Of a stretch of 21,004 bases of DNA, positions 1 through 8,143 are shown one piece after another. The stretch's first letter is position 1. The number at the start of each line of letters is the position of its first letter. Below the pieces are notes generated by a model. It was not told the origin of the DNA. It ran no database searches and worked only from the letters and a program-made list of their open reading frames with translations. A program made the translations under genes and the position numbers. This DNA is from Granulosicoccaceae bacterium (GTDB taxonomy: Bacteria; Pseudomonadota; Gammaproteobacteria; Granulosicoccales; Granulosicoccaceae), in NCBI GenBank assembly GCA_023301405.1, contig JALZUX010000326.1, positions 1-21,004 of the forward strand. The letters run 5' to 3'.

Positions 1-91
1 TTGTTGCGAAAATGATAATTGTGTCTCGGACTGAATAGGAAAGTTCGAGCATAATTCACCTCATCGAAACACACACAAGAGCAACCCCACA

Positions 92-157
92 ATGTCAGCA
101 GTTATTGTATGTCTCCTAATCTCTTCTCTGACGCTGGTAGTGGTTTCGAGACGATAA
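92..157 (+). CDS. Possible 21-residue hydrophobic peptide
   Basis: This short ATG-to-TAA frame encodes 21 residues: a hydrophobic core (AVIVCLLISSLTLVVV) ending in SRR. That is the shape of a single membrane-spanning helix with a positive C-terminal end. A weak Shine-Dalgarno-like AAGAG lies at 77-81, about 10 bases upstream, and a strong intrinsic terminator begins 30 bases after the stop codon. TGATAAT near 13-19 and CATAAT at 50-55 could be -10 boxes, but I see no convincing -35. I recognise no family. Candidates are a small membrane protein, a type I toxin-like peptide, or a chance frame in the 3' region of a transcript starting before the window. Nothing but its composition and its neighbouring terminator supports it. 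Confidence 0.25.
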   Translation: MSAVIVCLLISSLTLVVVSRR

Positions 158-186
158 GTTTTAAAAAAGAAAACGTTTGAAATCAG

Positions 187-233
187 GCGGTCACTTCAGC
201 GTATTCCAGAGGCGTTGGTGACCGCTTTTTTTT
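187..233 (+). terminator. Intrinsic terminator
   Basis: An 8-bp perfect GC-rich stem (GCGGTCAC at 187-194, GTGACCGC at 218-225) encloses a 23-base loop and is followed directly by eight or more T residues. It ends a rightward transcript that contains the possible small peptide at 92-157 or comes from a gene left of the window. Confidence 0.8.
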
Positions 234-263
234 GCCTGTGTATCAGTAACTATCCGGAGCACG

Positions 264-347
264 CCTGTCGCGTTCGTGAGCGGAGTCGTTCGGGCTCAAA
301 TGCCGGTGTATGTTGCGTGCGAACTCCTGCCTCACGAACATGACAGG
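264..347. repeat. Long imperfect inverted repeat (hairpin)
   Basis: The left arm has CCTGTC (264-269), GTTCGTGAG (272-280) and GGAGT (282-286). The right arm has their complements in mirror order: ACTCC (323-327), CTCACGAAC (331-339) and GACAGG (342-347). These give 20 base pairs broken by a 2x2 internal loop and a 1x3 internal loop, around a loop of about 36 bases that may pair further. No T-run follows, so it is not a standard terminator. It may be a structured RNA or the remnant of a small repeat element. Function unknown. Confidence 0.6.
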
Positions 348-460
348 GCACACTCTGACTAGGCATAAAACCCTATATTCGTAAGGCACTGATGCATGAG
401 TTCAGAAAGTCTGAGCTGAATAGATACGTGTATTATCGATAGCCAATGGTCCGATTGTGG

Positions 461-593
461 AAGGTAGGCAACAATGTATTGTTGTCGGGCGACTCGACCC
501 AGGGCTGGCTCATTAGACGTATTTACCCTTTAACAGCAGCACCATGCATTGTGTGTATAAATCCTTTAGTATCCGCCTACCTTTAATTGTTGC
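461..593 (+). promoter_or_regulatory. Nested hairpins upstream of the methyltransferase gene
   Basis: AAGGTAGGC (461-469) is perfectly complementary to GCCTACCTT (575-583), which would close a domain of about 120 bases. Inside it CAACAAT (469-475) pairs with ATTGTTG (478-484) around two bases. A second ATTGTTG at 586-592 could compete for the same CAACAAT. The domain ends about 36 bases before the proposed TTG start at 630, a plausible position for a cis-acting leader. The pairings are seen in the sequence; a regulatory role is inference. It matches no riboswitch class I know. Confidence 0.3.
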
Positions 594-629
594 AAAGCGC
601 TTGATGAAATACCTTCGGTTCACTGCGGT

Positions 630-1154
630 TTGGTTCGTACACAGGGCTATGCCGTGATATCACTTGGTCTTGATAACCCCAAAAACGTGACTAACGTGGG
701 TGCCGTATTGCGTGCTGCTGGCTGTTTTGGTGTTGACTCCGTTTTTTATACCGGAGTCCGCTACGACAAAGCAGCAAAATTTGCCACCGATACAAAAAAT
801 GCCCGAAGCAATATACCGTTGAGCCACATCGATGTATTGCTTGACGCCGTAAGCGTTGAAAGTAAAATTGTTGTAATCGAGTTGGTCGAAGGGGCCACGT
901 CACTGGTCAATTATGAACATCCTCAACACGCTTACTATGTGTTTGGACCAGAAGACAGCTCTTTGTGTCAGACGGTTGTTGATCGCGCCGATGATGTAGT
1001 CTTTATACCGACCAAGGGCTGCCTTAACTTGGCTGCCAGCGTAAATATTGTTCTTTATGATCGAGTCGCGAAGCTAAATACAAATAAGCAACTTGCTAGC
1101 GACGATAACCTGATCAGGCAAAGCCGGGATTGCCGAAATCGTTTAAAGATCTGA
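630..1154 (+). CDS. SpoU/TrmH-family RNA methyltransferase
   Basis: This 174-residue protein is a compact SPOUT-class, S-adenosylmethionine-dependent RNA methyltransferase, probably 2'-O-methylating a tRNA or rRNA ribose. The three SpoU motifs are present: N22 to R28 (NVGAVLRAAGCFG), FGPEDSSL at about 105-112, and IPTKGCLNLAASVNIVLYDR at 126-145. It lacks the N-terminal substrate-binding extension of RlmB and TrmH, so its target cannot be told from sequence. The start is uncertain. TTG at 630 is the first start codon after the in-frame TAG at 567 and keeps the GYAVISLGL strand expected at the family N-terminus. GTG at 654 has a better upstream AGGG (643-646) but would cut into that strand. 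Its last 12 bases overlap the end of convergent queG. Confidence 0.85.
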   Translation: MVRTQGYAVISLGLDNPKNVTNVGAVLRAAGCFGVDSVFYTGVRYDKAAKFATDTKNARSNIPLSHIDVLLDAVSVESKIVVIELVEGATSLVNYEHPQHAYYVFGPEDSSLCQTVVDRADDVVFIPTKGCLNLAASVNIVLYDRVAKLNTNKQLASDDNLIRQSRDCRNRLKI

Positions 1155-2222
1155 TTGAGTAAGTAGCTGCTGTTGCAGCGCCCACTGCACATGTTCACGG
1201 ACCAACTCTGACGGGTCATTATGTCTGGACTGCAGTGCAGCTGTAATTTCAGTGTTAGCTGGTGCATTACCCATTGCAACGGCAATGTTACGCAACCAGC
1301 ACTCATGGCCAATACGTCTGATAGCCGAACCTTCAGTACGGCTGAGAAATTCAGTTTCTGTCCAGCTAAAAAGACCAATAAGGGTAGGGCTGTCCAGATT
1401 ATCGCGAGCGGCAAAGCCTGATTCAACGGTGTGCTGCAAAAACTTATTCCAGGGGCATACAAGTTGGCAGTCGTCGCAGCCATATATCCGGTTGCCCATT
1501 AGCGGTCTCAGGTCCACGGGAATACTGCCGCGCAGTTCAATGGTGAGATAAGAAATGCATCGTCGTGCGTCCACAACGTAGGGGGCGACAATAGCGCTAG
1601 TCGGGCAGATATCAATGCAGGCTGTGCAATTACCGCAATGGTTACTCTGCTGGCTGGCACTGTTGTCTTCAGTGCCCAAAGGCAAGTCAGTGTAGAGTTC
1701 GCCTAAAAAAAACCATGATCCGGCGTCACGGCTTAGCAGGTTGCTGTGCTTGCCAATCCAGCCAAGCCCGGCTTGTTCTGCCAGTGCTTTTTCTAGTACC
1801 GGAGCGCTGTCAACAAATGCACGGTAACCAAATTCACCAATGTGCGTCTGTATTTTTTCAGCCAGCTTTTGCAGGCGTTTTCGCATTAACTTATGGTAGT
1901 CACGTCCGAGCGCGTAGCGGGAAATAAACCCAAGCTGCGGGTCTTCTATAACGGACCAGGATTCGGCGGTTTTGTCTGGCAGGTAGTTCATGCGAACGGA
2001 AATAACGCTGATAGTGCCGCTATGCAATGTAGACGGGTTGATTCTTAAATCTGCATGTCGCTGCATGTAATCCATGTCGCCATGAAAGCCTTGATCCAAC
2101 CAATTAATAAAGCGGGTTTCATGATCGCCAAGTTGCGTGCTGCTAAAGCCCGTTTTTGCAAAGCCAAGCTCGGTTGCCCAGTCTTGAATCTGGGTTTTTA
2201 ATTGTTGGTAGTCGGTAGTCAC
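1143..2222 (-). CDS. queG: Epoxyqueuosine reductase
   Basis: QueG performs the last step of queuosine synthesis in tRNA, reducing epoxyqueuosine to queuosine with a cobalamin cofactor and two 4Fe-4S clusters in the cytoplasm. The 359 residues follow E. coli QueG almost from end to end. Landmarks are the catalytic-acid region FVDSAP (D138), GLGWIGKHS at about 152-160, the ferredoxin-type cysteines C196, C199, C202 and C206, C222 in RRCISYLTIELRG, and C249, C252 and C256 in YGCDDCQLVCPWN. The C-terminal HEAT-like region (SAIRRIGHECWLRNIAVAMGN) is also present. The start is GTG at 2222: an in-frame stop lies just upstream and homology starts at once. No clear Shine-Dalgarno is visible; coupling to the cupin gene, whose stop is 14 bases away, may help translation. 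Confidence 0.97.
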   Translation of the reverse strand: MTTDYQQLKTQIQDWATELGFAKTGFSSTQLGDHETRFINWLDQGFHGDMDYMQRHADLRINPSTLHSGTISVISVRMNYLPDKTAESWSVIEDPQLGFISRYALGRDYHKLMRKRLQKLAEKIQTHIGEFGYRAFVDSAPVLEKALAEQAGLGWIGKHSNLLSRDAGSWFFLGELYTDLPLGTEDNSASQQSNHCGNCTACIDICPTSAIVAPYVVDARRCISYLTIELRGSIPVDLRPLMGNRIYGCDDCQLVCPWNKFLQHTVESGFAARDNLDSPTLIGLFSWTETEFLSRTEGSAIRRIGHECWLRNIAVAMGNAPANTEITAALQSRHNDPSELVREHVQWALQQQLLTQSDL

Positions 2223-2236
2223 GGAAGGTTATGATA

Positions 2237-2974
2237 TCAGCGATCTGGTGTGCTGGTCGAAGATTGGAACTCTGGAAAGTGCCCGCTTTTGTAGTAAGCC
2301 AACGTGCCGGTGCTGCCGTGCCATGAGCGCCAGTCTTCAACCGGGTTTCGAATCCAGCTGTAGGGTTTAAACAAATGATCTCTGTTTTGCAAAAGCCCTT
2401 TGATTACTACTATTTCTTCACCTTGGGGATCAAGGTTCGGGCGAAATTCATCGGCGTGTTGCCAATAGAGAAGCATAATACTTTCTGTATTAAATACATG
2501 CAGTGGCCTGATCTTTATGCCGTCGGTCGGGCCGGGTAGCCATTTATCTTCGGTGCTGGTATCGATGGTCCGTTCGCCTGAATCACCCTGCATAAATTGA
2601 TGGTACTTAACAAATAACTTGCAGCCATTACTGCCTGCGGATAATTGTGATGACCCGGGTATTCGCAAGTAATGACCTTGGATTACAGGCTGGTTGTTAT
2701 AGATGCCAGTGCCTTCCAGGATTAGAATCTCAATGCCTGAAGAGTGTTGGGGTAAGATCTCGCCTTGCTGCAGATAAATAAAGGCGGTTTTACGTTGAGG
2801 TGTGACCACTTGTTCAAGGATCAGTTCGCTATTGTCGGCGTTCAGCTGATCCAAAGAATCAGTAACTGATACAGATTGATTGAAGTGATGCAAGGTTTCA
2901 GCAGGCACAGTAAACCGTGGAATTCTGATTTCGGAATGAGATTGTAGGGTAAAAACCGGTTGGTTGAATACCAA
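2237..2974 (-). CDS. Two-domain ChrR-like cupin protein
   Basis: This protein of about 245 residues has two cupin domains of the ChrR anti-sigma C-terminal type (Cupin_7). The first is recognised by GEILPQHSSGIEILILEGTG followed by GHYLRIPGSSQ. The second has KWLPGPTDGIKIRPLH, GEEIVVIKGLLQN and SWIRNPVEDWRSWHG. The usual metal ligands (H-x-H, then E, then H) are only partly kept: one His and one Glu in the first domain, and no leading His pair in the second. Metal binding is therefore doubtful. There is no zinc-binding anti-sigma domain, and no sigma factor gene nearby. The frame stays open to a GTG at 3019, but that codon lies in a terminator hairpin, so TTG at 2974 is proposed; GTG at 2908 is another option. 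It probably shares a transcript with queG. Function unknown. Confidence 0.75.
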   Translation of the reverse strand: MVFNQPVFTLQSHSEIRIPRFTVPAETLHHFNQSVSVTDSLDQLNADNSELILEQVVTPQRKTAFIYLQQGEILPQHSSGIEILILEGTGIYNNQPVIQGHYLRIPGSSQLSAGSNGCKLFVKYHQFMQGDSGERTIDTSTEDKWLPGPTDGIKIRPLHVFNTESIMLLYWQHADEFRPNLDPQGEEIVVIKGLLQNRDHLFKPYSWIRNPVEDWRSWHGSTGTLAYYKSGHFPEFQSSTSTPDR

Positions 2975-2989
2975 ATAGAGACGAGAAGC

Positions 2990-3023
2990 AGAAAAAAAGA
3001 CGGGGTGATCAATGATCACCCCG
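2990..3023 (-). terminator. Intrinsic terminator on the minus strand
   Basis: On the minus strand a 10-bp perfect stem (CGGGGTGATC / GATCACCCCG, plus coordinates 3014-3023 and 3001-3010) with a 3-base loop is followed by TCTTTTTTTC. It should end the transcript of the lipoprotein gene after a roughly 190-base 3' untranslated region. On the plus strand no T-run follows, so it works in one direction only. It overlaps the longest possible reading frame of the cupin gene. Confidence 0.85.
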
Positions 3024-3218
3024 TTAAAGGCGCTTTAGAAGCGCTTGGCGGAGAATACTGTCGCTTTCTTACTGACAGCTTATTGTTGGTCTTTTTGCAT
3101 CCTGGCCGATGCTCAGACCGTTTGTTGTATGGACTTACTTATTATTATTTTAAGAAACTTATCGGTGCTTGGCCGTTTTTCGCGCGGGAATGCACAATTT
3201 TTGTTAACTGAGCCTGCG

Positions 3219-4361
3219 TTAGCTGCGTGTAAAACAGGCGGCTTCCGAAGGCTCTGATTGCTCTGAACCGCGATAGGCCCTGATCATGAAGCAGCCACCT
3301 TCCGATCCAGTGATGTTCAGATCTGATTCCAAATCAAAAACTACGTTAGGTGCTGCCCCGTTCAGGTTGGCTACCTGAACATCCGACACAACTGTTGAAG
3401 TCAGGGGGTTGTCGTCGGCGCCAAAGAGAACCTGATAGCCTTCTACTCCCTCGGCCCCCGGGTTCTCGGGCCAGCTTAAGCGCAACGCCTTGTTGTCAAC
3501 GCAGTCTGAACAACTGACATTGAAGTCAATGCTTGCGACAGAGCTTTTGCCGTTAGTATCCTGAATGGTGTACATGATTGAGTCAGCACCCGAATAGTTG
3601 TCAGGTGCCTGGTACACGACCACCCCCGCTTCCGACGCCAGCACAGTACCGGCGATTGGCTGCACATCAAGAGTAAACTGTACGTTGACTCGGTCGGCAA
3701 TGGAGTCGTTACGTAGTGGTGAAACCGTTTTTATTTCACCGGCGTTTATATTTAGGGTGTCTGTCTTCGCGGCCAGTGGGTCAAGAGCGGCACCTATGGC
3801 TGGCACAACGCAGCTGTCCCCGTTTTCCCAGCCATATCCGTCACCATCGGGGTCTGGGTTGCTGTCGAGGCAATAGGCAAACCCCTCGGTGTTCACAGAT
3901 GCTACTGTCGTGATGGCACAGTCGGCGCAGACAACGTTAATATAGAGAGTACCGATTGACTCACCACCGTCGCTGTCGGTAAGTCTGTATTCCACTGTTT
4001 CGGTGCCTTCGAACTCGACATCAGCGGTGTAGACAACTTCACCGTCAGCTGAAATGGAGGCTGTGCCGTTAGCTGGCTGGCCTACAAGCTCAATAGTTGT
4101 ATCGTCTGCCAAAAGATCGTTCTTTTGAACCTCAACGACTAACGGCTTGCCCGCGGCTGTTTCAGCAACGTCGGTCTTCGCTTCAACGATGCCAGATAAA
4201 TTTTCAGTTGAGCCCTCGGCGTTTGCCGCAGCCAAATCTGGTTCGTCGTCGGTTCCACCACCACCACAAGCTGCAAGCGTCAGTATCGCTGCTGCAACTG
4301 CCGTCCTCAATAGTTTTTCACCACCAATCGAGTTGGGCGTACGATTCTTTTGACCGTTCAT
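3219..4361 (-). CDS. Lipoprotein with Ig-like domains and a Ca-binding-like loop
   Basis: This 380-residue secreted lipoprotein has a signal peptide (KLLRTAVAAAILTLAAC) with lipobox LAAC at 29-32 and a Gly-rich linker after C32. The mature part has an Ig/cadherin-like domain at about 65-145 (DGEVVYTADVEFEGTETVEY), a short segment with YCLDSNPDPDGDGYGWENG at about 163-181, a second Ig-like domain at about 200-283, and a fibronectin III-like domain at about 292-380. Each Ig-like domain ends in CxxC (145-148 and 284-287). Asp-rich DPDGDGxGWENxxSC segments occur in secreted carbohydrate-active enzymes of marine gammaproteobacteria and resemble calcium-binding loops; that is recall, not a search result. 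No catalytic domain is visible. The start ATG at 4361 is chosen because it begins a proper signal peptide with GGGG upstream; the frame extends to 4436 without adding anything recognisable. Confidence 0.8.
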   Translation of the reverse strand: MNGQKNRTPNSIGGEKLLRTAVAAAILTLAACGGGGTDDEPDLAAANAEGSTENLSGIVEAKTDVAETAAGKPLVVEVQKNDLLADDTTIELVGQPANGTASISADGEVVYTADVEFEGTETVEYRLTDSDGGESIGTLYINVVCADCAITTVASVNTEGFAYCLDSNPDPDGDGYGWENGDSCVVPAIGAALDPLAAKTDTLNINAGEIKTVSPLRNDSIADRVNVQFTLDVQPIAGTVLASEAGVVVYQAPDNYSGADSIMYTIQDTNGKSSVASIDFNVSCSDCVDNKALRLSWPENPGAEGVEGYQVLFGADDNPLTSTVVSDVQVANLNGAAPNVVFDLESDLNITGSEGGCFMIRAYRGSEQSEPSEAACFTRS

Positions 4362-4930
4362 ATTTTGCTGCCCCAAAGTAAATATTATTGTTAAAAGCCG
4401 CTGCGAGCTGAGTTGGCCCCTCGAGTGGCGAATCAAGGTAACGGCACAGGCTGGTTTTTCTTTATCTTTTGCTATTAATAATTGTGTCTGGAGTTCAATC
4501 TGCTAGGCGTGAAAGGGATAGGTTTCAATGAGTTGTGGCTTGCTAAAAAAAATGGGCAAATTTTTGAAGCCTAAACAAAGCGTGTAGGTGCGATTGATTT
4601 TGAAGGGGGCTTTCGGTGATACCCTGTGCAGGTTAGAATGGGGGGTTAACAGGCATTGGTGCAGCGCCTAGGTGGCTGTCGGAAAATGAATGATTTACTG
4701 CGGAATCGGTCTTTTGGCCAGCTATTACGATCGATATCGTCAAAGAAGAATGACTATTCGCCTCTATCGATCGAAATATCTGACTCAAAACCTCACTTCT
4801 TCGTCATGACCTTCATTCCCGGACAGTCACCAAGCGCTGAGCTCGAAGCCTTTAATTAGTGCACATGAAAGATATCTTGCGTCGTTAACAGCTGATATCG
4901 CCATCGGGCCAGACTCAAACCGGAACCTGA
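4362..4930. other. Intergenic region between divergent lipoprotein and parC
   Basis: These roughly 570 bases must hold the promoters of the leftward lipoprotein gene and of parC. I see no conserved gene, tRNA or clear hairpin. A 57-codon frame from ATG 4686 to 4859 has a possible Shine-Dalgarno AGGTGG at 4670-4675, but its product resembles nothing I know. TAGAAT at 4634-4639 could be a -10 box with a poor -35 (TTTCGG, 4611-4616). parE, often next to parC, is not here. Confidence 0.4.
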
Positions 4931-7177
4931 ATGACCGACGACACGCCACTGTTTAATAACAATGAAGAACAGGCCCTCAGCGAGTTCACAGAAAAGGCTT
5001 ACCTCGATTATTCGATGTACGTCATTCTTGATCGCGCACTACCGCACGTGGGCGATGGCTTAAAGCCCGTTCAGCGCCGTATTATTTATGCGATGTCCGA
5101 GCTCGGCCTGTCCTCTGCTTCAAAGCATAAGAAATCTGCACGTACGGTAGGTGATGTGCTGGGTAAATTTCACCCGCACGGTGACTCGGCCTGTTACGAA
5201 GCAATGGTGCTCATGGCGCAACCATTTTCGTATCGTTATCCGTTAATTGATGGCCAGGGTAATTGGGGCGCACCTGATGACCCTAAATCATTTGCGGCGA
5301 TGCGATACACCGAAGCGCGTCTTGCCCGAATTGCAAAAATGCTGCTGCAAGAGCTGGGGCAGGGCACCGTTGACTGGGAGTTGAATTTCGACGGCACCAT
5401 GCAAGAGCCGACTGTGCTTCCATCGCGGTTACCGCACGTTTTACTGAACGGCACCACCGGCATTGCGGTAGGCATGGCGACCGATATCCCGCCACACAAT
5501 TTGCGTGAGTTGGTAAATGCCTGTATCCATCTGTTAGAAAAACCCAAGTCTTCTGTTGAAGACCTTATGCAGCATATAGCCGGGCCCGATTACCCGACCG
5601 AAGCTGAAATAATCAGCTCTGCTGAAGATCTTGAAAAGATCTACAACACGGGTAATGGCAGCGTTCGTATGCGGGCTGTCTACAACGTTGAAGATGGTTC
5701 TATTGTTATCCACGCGCTGCCACATCAGGTTTCAGGAGCGCGAGTTATGGAGCAAATCGCGCAGCAAATGACAGCAAAAAAGTTGCCGATGGTTGAAGAT
5801 CTGCGTGACGAATCAGACCATGAGCAACCTGTTCGTTTCGTGATTGTACCCCGCAGTAACAGGATAGACGTAGAGTCACTGATGGGGCATCTGTTCGCTA
5901 CCACTGATCTCGAGCGCACTTATCGCGTTAATCTTAATGTTATTGGTGTCAACGGCAGGCCGGCGGTTAAAAATCTGCTCACCATGTTGAAAGAATGGTT
6001 GCATTTCAGGCTTGATACCGTTCGCAGGCGCTTAGAATGGCGTCTGGAAAAAGTCGAAAAACGACTGCACATACTCGACGCCTTACTGATTGCCTATCTC
6101 AACATTGATGAAGTCATTGCGATTATTCGTGAAAATGATGAGCCAAAGCCGGTGCTTATAAAACGCTTCACGCTATCTGATATTCAAGCAGAGGCCATCC
6201 TGGAGCTCAAACTCCGGCACTTGGCCAGACTTGAAGAAATGAAAATTCGCGGTGAGCAGGCTGATTTGGAAAAAGAGCGTGATTCTTTACAGAAAACCCT
6301 CGGATCCGAGCGCCGAATGAAAAGCCTGGTCAAAAAAGAACTGCTCGAAGACGCCGAGACCTATGGCGATGATCGCCGGTCACCAATCATAGCGCGTGAT
6401 GCGGCTCAGGCGATGGACGCCAGTGCTTTGATTCCCAACGAGCCAGTTACCGTAGTGTTGTCAGAAAAAGGTTGGGTGCGTGCAGCCAAAGGCCATGAAG
6501 TAGACCCTGAGACGCTAAATTATAAATCTGGCGATAGCTTCCAGGATTCGGTGCATGGGCGAAGTAATCAGTCGGCGATGTTTCTGGATTCCACCGGCCG
6601 GGTTTATTCGGTTAGCGCGCATGGTTTGCCATCCGCAAGAAGCTTAGGCGAGCCCCTATCCGGACGTGTGAAATCCCCTGATGGCGCTACTTTTGTGGGC
6701 GTAATGATGGGCGATGATGAATCACGCTTTGTTATGGCGACCAGCAGCGGTTATGGGTTTGTAGCGCAATTGGGCAACATGACCAGCCGCCAGAAGGCCG
6801 GTAAGGCTATTATTAGCGTACCCAAAGGATCAGAAGTTCTGATGCCGGCGCGAATCAATAACCCAGAAACAGACTTGGTGGTTGCATTAGGGTCAGACGG
6901 CAAGCTGCTGGCCTTTCCCGTCACAGAACTTCCAGAGCTGAATAAAGGTAAGGGCAACAAAATCTTGGCGATCCCCAAGTCCACCAGTGCTAAAAGCCAG
7001 GTAAGCTTGCAGGCAGTCAGGGTCATGGGGCCGATAAACTTCCTGAAAATTGTCAGTGGCAAGCGCCACACCACGCTGCGTTTTAAAGATGTACAAGAGT
7101 ACATCTCACAACGCGGCTTGCGTGGCCACAGTTTGCCGCGCGGTTTTCAGAAAGTAGCGCAGTTGATTGTCGAGTAA
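4931..7177 (+). CDS. parC: DNA topoisomerase IV subunit A
   Basis: ParC is the DNA-cleaving subunit of topoisomerase IV, which with ParE unlinks daughter chromosomes after replication. The 748 residues are full length. The winged-helix and tower region shows [20 protein letters not shown] at 41-60, [16 protein letters not shown] around 78-93, and RYTEAR with catalytic Y126. The residues matching the E. coli quinolone sites are Ser86 and Glu90, the drug-sensitive state. A coiled-coil stretch around 430-465 ([23 protein letters not shown]) is followed by the C-terminal beta-pinwheel domain. ParC rather than GyrA is called because the sequence follows E. coli ParC in the quinolone pocket and I see no GyrA-box glutamine-rich motif. 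The ATG has GGAA about 6 bases upstream. Confidence 0.97.
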   Translation: MTDDTPLFNNNEEQALSEFTEKAYLDYSMYVILDRALPHVGDGLKPVQRRIIYAMSELGLSSASKHKKSARTVGDVLGKFHPHGDSACYEAMVLMAQPFSYRYPLIDGQGNWGAPDDPKSFAAMRYTEARLARIAKMLLQELGQGTVDWELNFDGTMQEPTVLPSRLPHVLLNGTTGIAVGMATDIPPHNLRELVNACIHLLEKPKSSVEDLMQHIAGPDYPTEAEIISSAEDLEKIYNTGNGSVRMRAVYNVEDGSIVIHALPHQVSGARVMEQIAQQMTAKKLPMVEDLRDESDHEQPVRFVIVPRSNRIDVESLMGHLFATTDLERTYRVNLNVIGVNGRPAVKNLLTMLKEWLHFRLDTVRRRLEWRLEKVEKRLHILDALLIAYLNIDEVIAIIRENDEPKPVLIKRFTLSDIQAEAILELKLRHLARLEEMKIRGEQADLEKERDSLQKTLGSERRMKSLVKKELLEDAETYGDDRRSPIIARDAAQAMDASALIPNEPVTVVLSEKGWVRAAKGHEVDPETLNYKSGDSFQDSVHGRSNQSAMFLDSTGRVYSVSAHGLPSARSLGEPLSGRVKSPDGATFVGVMMGDDESRFVMATSSGYGFVAQLGNMTSRQKAGKAIISVPKGSEVLMPARINNPETDLVVALGSDGKLLAFPVTELPELNKGKGNKILAIPKSTSAKSQVSLQAVRVMGPINFLKIVSGKRHTTLRFKDVQEYISQRGLRGHSLPRGFQKVAQLIVE

Positions 7178-7202
7178 TGGTTTAAGGTGGGTGAATGGCT
7201 AA

Positions 7203-7234
7203 GGCAGTCCTGTCTGCAGTGCAGGCCGGCTGCC
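7203..7234. other. Imperfect hairpin downstream of parC
   Basis: GGCAG (7203-7207) and CCTG (7209-7212) can pair with CAGG (7222-7225) and CTGCC (7230-7234), with a bulge. No T-run follows, so it is at best a weak or Rho-assisted 3' end for parC. The rest of 7178-7401 shows no gene. Confidence 0.3.
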
Positions 7235-7401
7235 TCGGGTTTACCCCTATTGAATGTCAACAACCGTAACGCCCCATTGAAGTGGTTGCCATCAGTCACA
7301 ATATTTCAACTATAAGTAGTAGTCACGGATAGCAGCCAACGCTGCGATCTAGGGCTTGTTAACCTAACCCCGTACAAATTAATAATTCAGGAGATCGAGA
7401 T

Positions 7402-8121
7402 ATGGGCTTTGACATGAGCTACATGCTAATGATTATGCTGCCGGGAATGGCTATCTCCGGGTTCGCCTCTATGATGGTTAAAAAAACCTTCAAAAAATAC
7501 GAGTCAGTAGGTACGGCCAGTAACATGACTGGCGCTGAAGCGGCCAAATTAATGCTTGAGCGCGCAGGCGTTACTGACTGCCGAATCGAGCCCGTCGCGG
7601 GCCGACTCAGTGATCATTACGATCCGCGCGACAAAACTTTACGTCTTTCAGAACCGGTTTACGCGGCGCGTTCAGTCTCGGCGATTGGTGTGGCGTGTCA
7701 TGAAGCCGGGCATGCGCTGCAGCACGCCACTGGCTATAAGTTCTTGCAAATGCGGTCAAAGCTTGTGCCGGTGACCAATATTTCCAGCAAAATGTCGATG
7801 CCAGTGCTGATGGCCGGAATGCTGTTGATGTCACTTGCCCCAACGTTGGGCATGCCGGTAGTGTTGCTGGGCGTGGCGTTGTTCAGTGCGGCGGTGGTGT
7901 TTTCAGTCGTAACGCTTCCCGTTGAGTGGGACGCAAGCGCGCGGGCCAAAACAGCTATGGTCGATGCAGGCATTGTATCAAATGACGAAATGCGAGGCGC
8001 TGGACGTGTGCTTAATGCGGCCTTTCTCACCTATTTGGCCGCCGCGATTACATCAATAATGACCTTGCTCTATTACTTACACCGCACCGGCTTGCTGCGA
8101 AGCTTGTTGGGTCGTCGATAA
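7402..8121 (+). CDS. YugP-family membrane zinc metallopeptidase
   Basis: This 239-residue integral membrane protein belongs to the YugP-like neutral zinc metallopeptidase family (Zn_peptidase_2). A first hydrophobic segment at about 6-25 is followed by a soluble part with the zinc motif HEAGHALQH (H100, E101, H104). Two hydrophobic segments lie at about 133-150 and 152-171, then the conserved LPVEWDASARA, whose E175 is the likely third zinc ligand (the family usually has VEFDAS). A last helix lies at about 207-226. Substrate and role are unknown; the active site is predicted to face the membrane or cytoplasm. An AGGAG Shine-Dalgarno at 7389-7393 fixes the start, and an intrinsic terminator follows the gene, so it is likely a single-gene unit. 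Confidence 0.92.
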   Translation: MGFDMSYMLMIMLPGMAISGFASMMVKKTFKKYESVGTASNMTGAEAAKLMLERAGVTDCRIEPVAGRLSDHYDPRDKTLRLSEPVYAARSVSAIGVACHEAGHALQHATGYKFLQMRSKLVPVTNISSKMSMPVLMAGMLLMSLAPTLGMPVVLLGVALFSAAVVFSVVTLPVEWDASARAKTAMVDAGIVSNDEMRGAGRVLNAAFLTYLAAAITSIMTLLYYLHRTGLLRSLLGRR

Positions 8122-8143
8122 ATAAAGCGCGTTTTAGCAGATC

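Noticed and set aside
264..347. Integron attC site
   Set aside because: The repeat is hairpin-like, but the required RYYYAAC and GTTRRRY ends are absent and no integrase or cassette genes are seen.
3024..3218. Small gene between the lipoprotein stop and its terminator
   Set aside because: Minus-strand frames here lack a usable start codon or are under 20 codons; plus-strand frames show no recognisable product. A GCGCTT/AAGCGC mini-hairpin is present but too short to interpret. Treated as 3' untranslated region.
4656..4859. 67-codon open frame (57 codons from ATG 4686) upstream of parC
   Set aside because: A possible AGGTGG lies upstream, but the product resembles no family, contains no motif, and the frame is short enough to be chance. 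Mentioned only under the intergenic entry.
5150..5320. Quinolone-resistance changes in parC
   Set aside because: The codons matching E. coli Ser80 and Glu84 still encode Ser86 and Glu90 here, the sensitive state.
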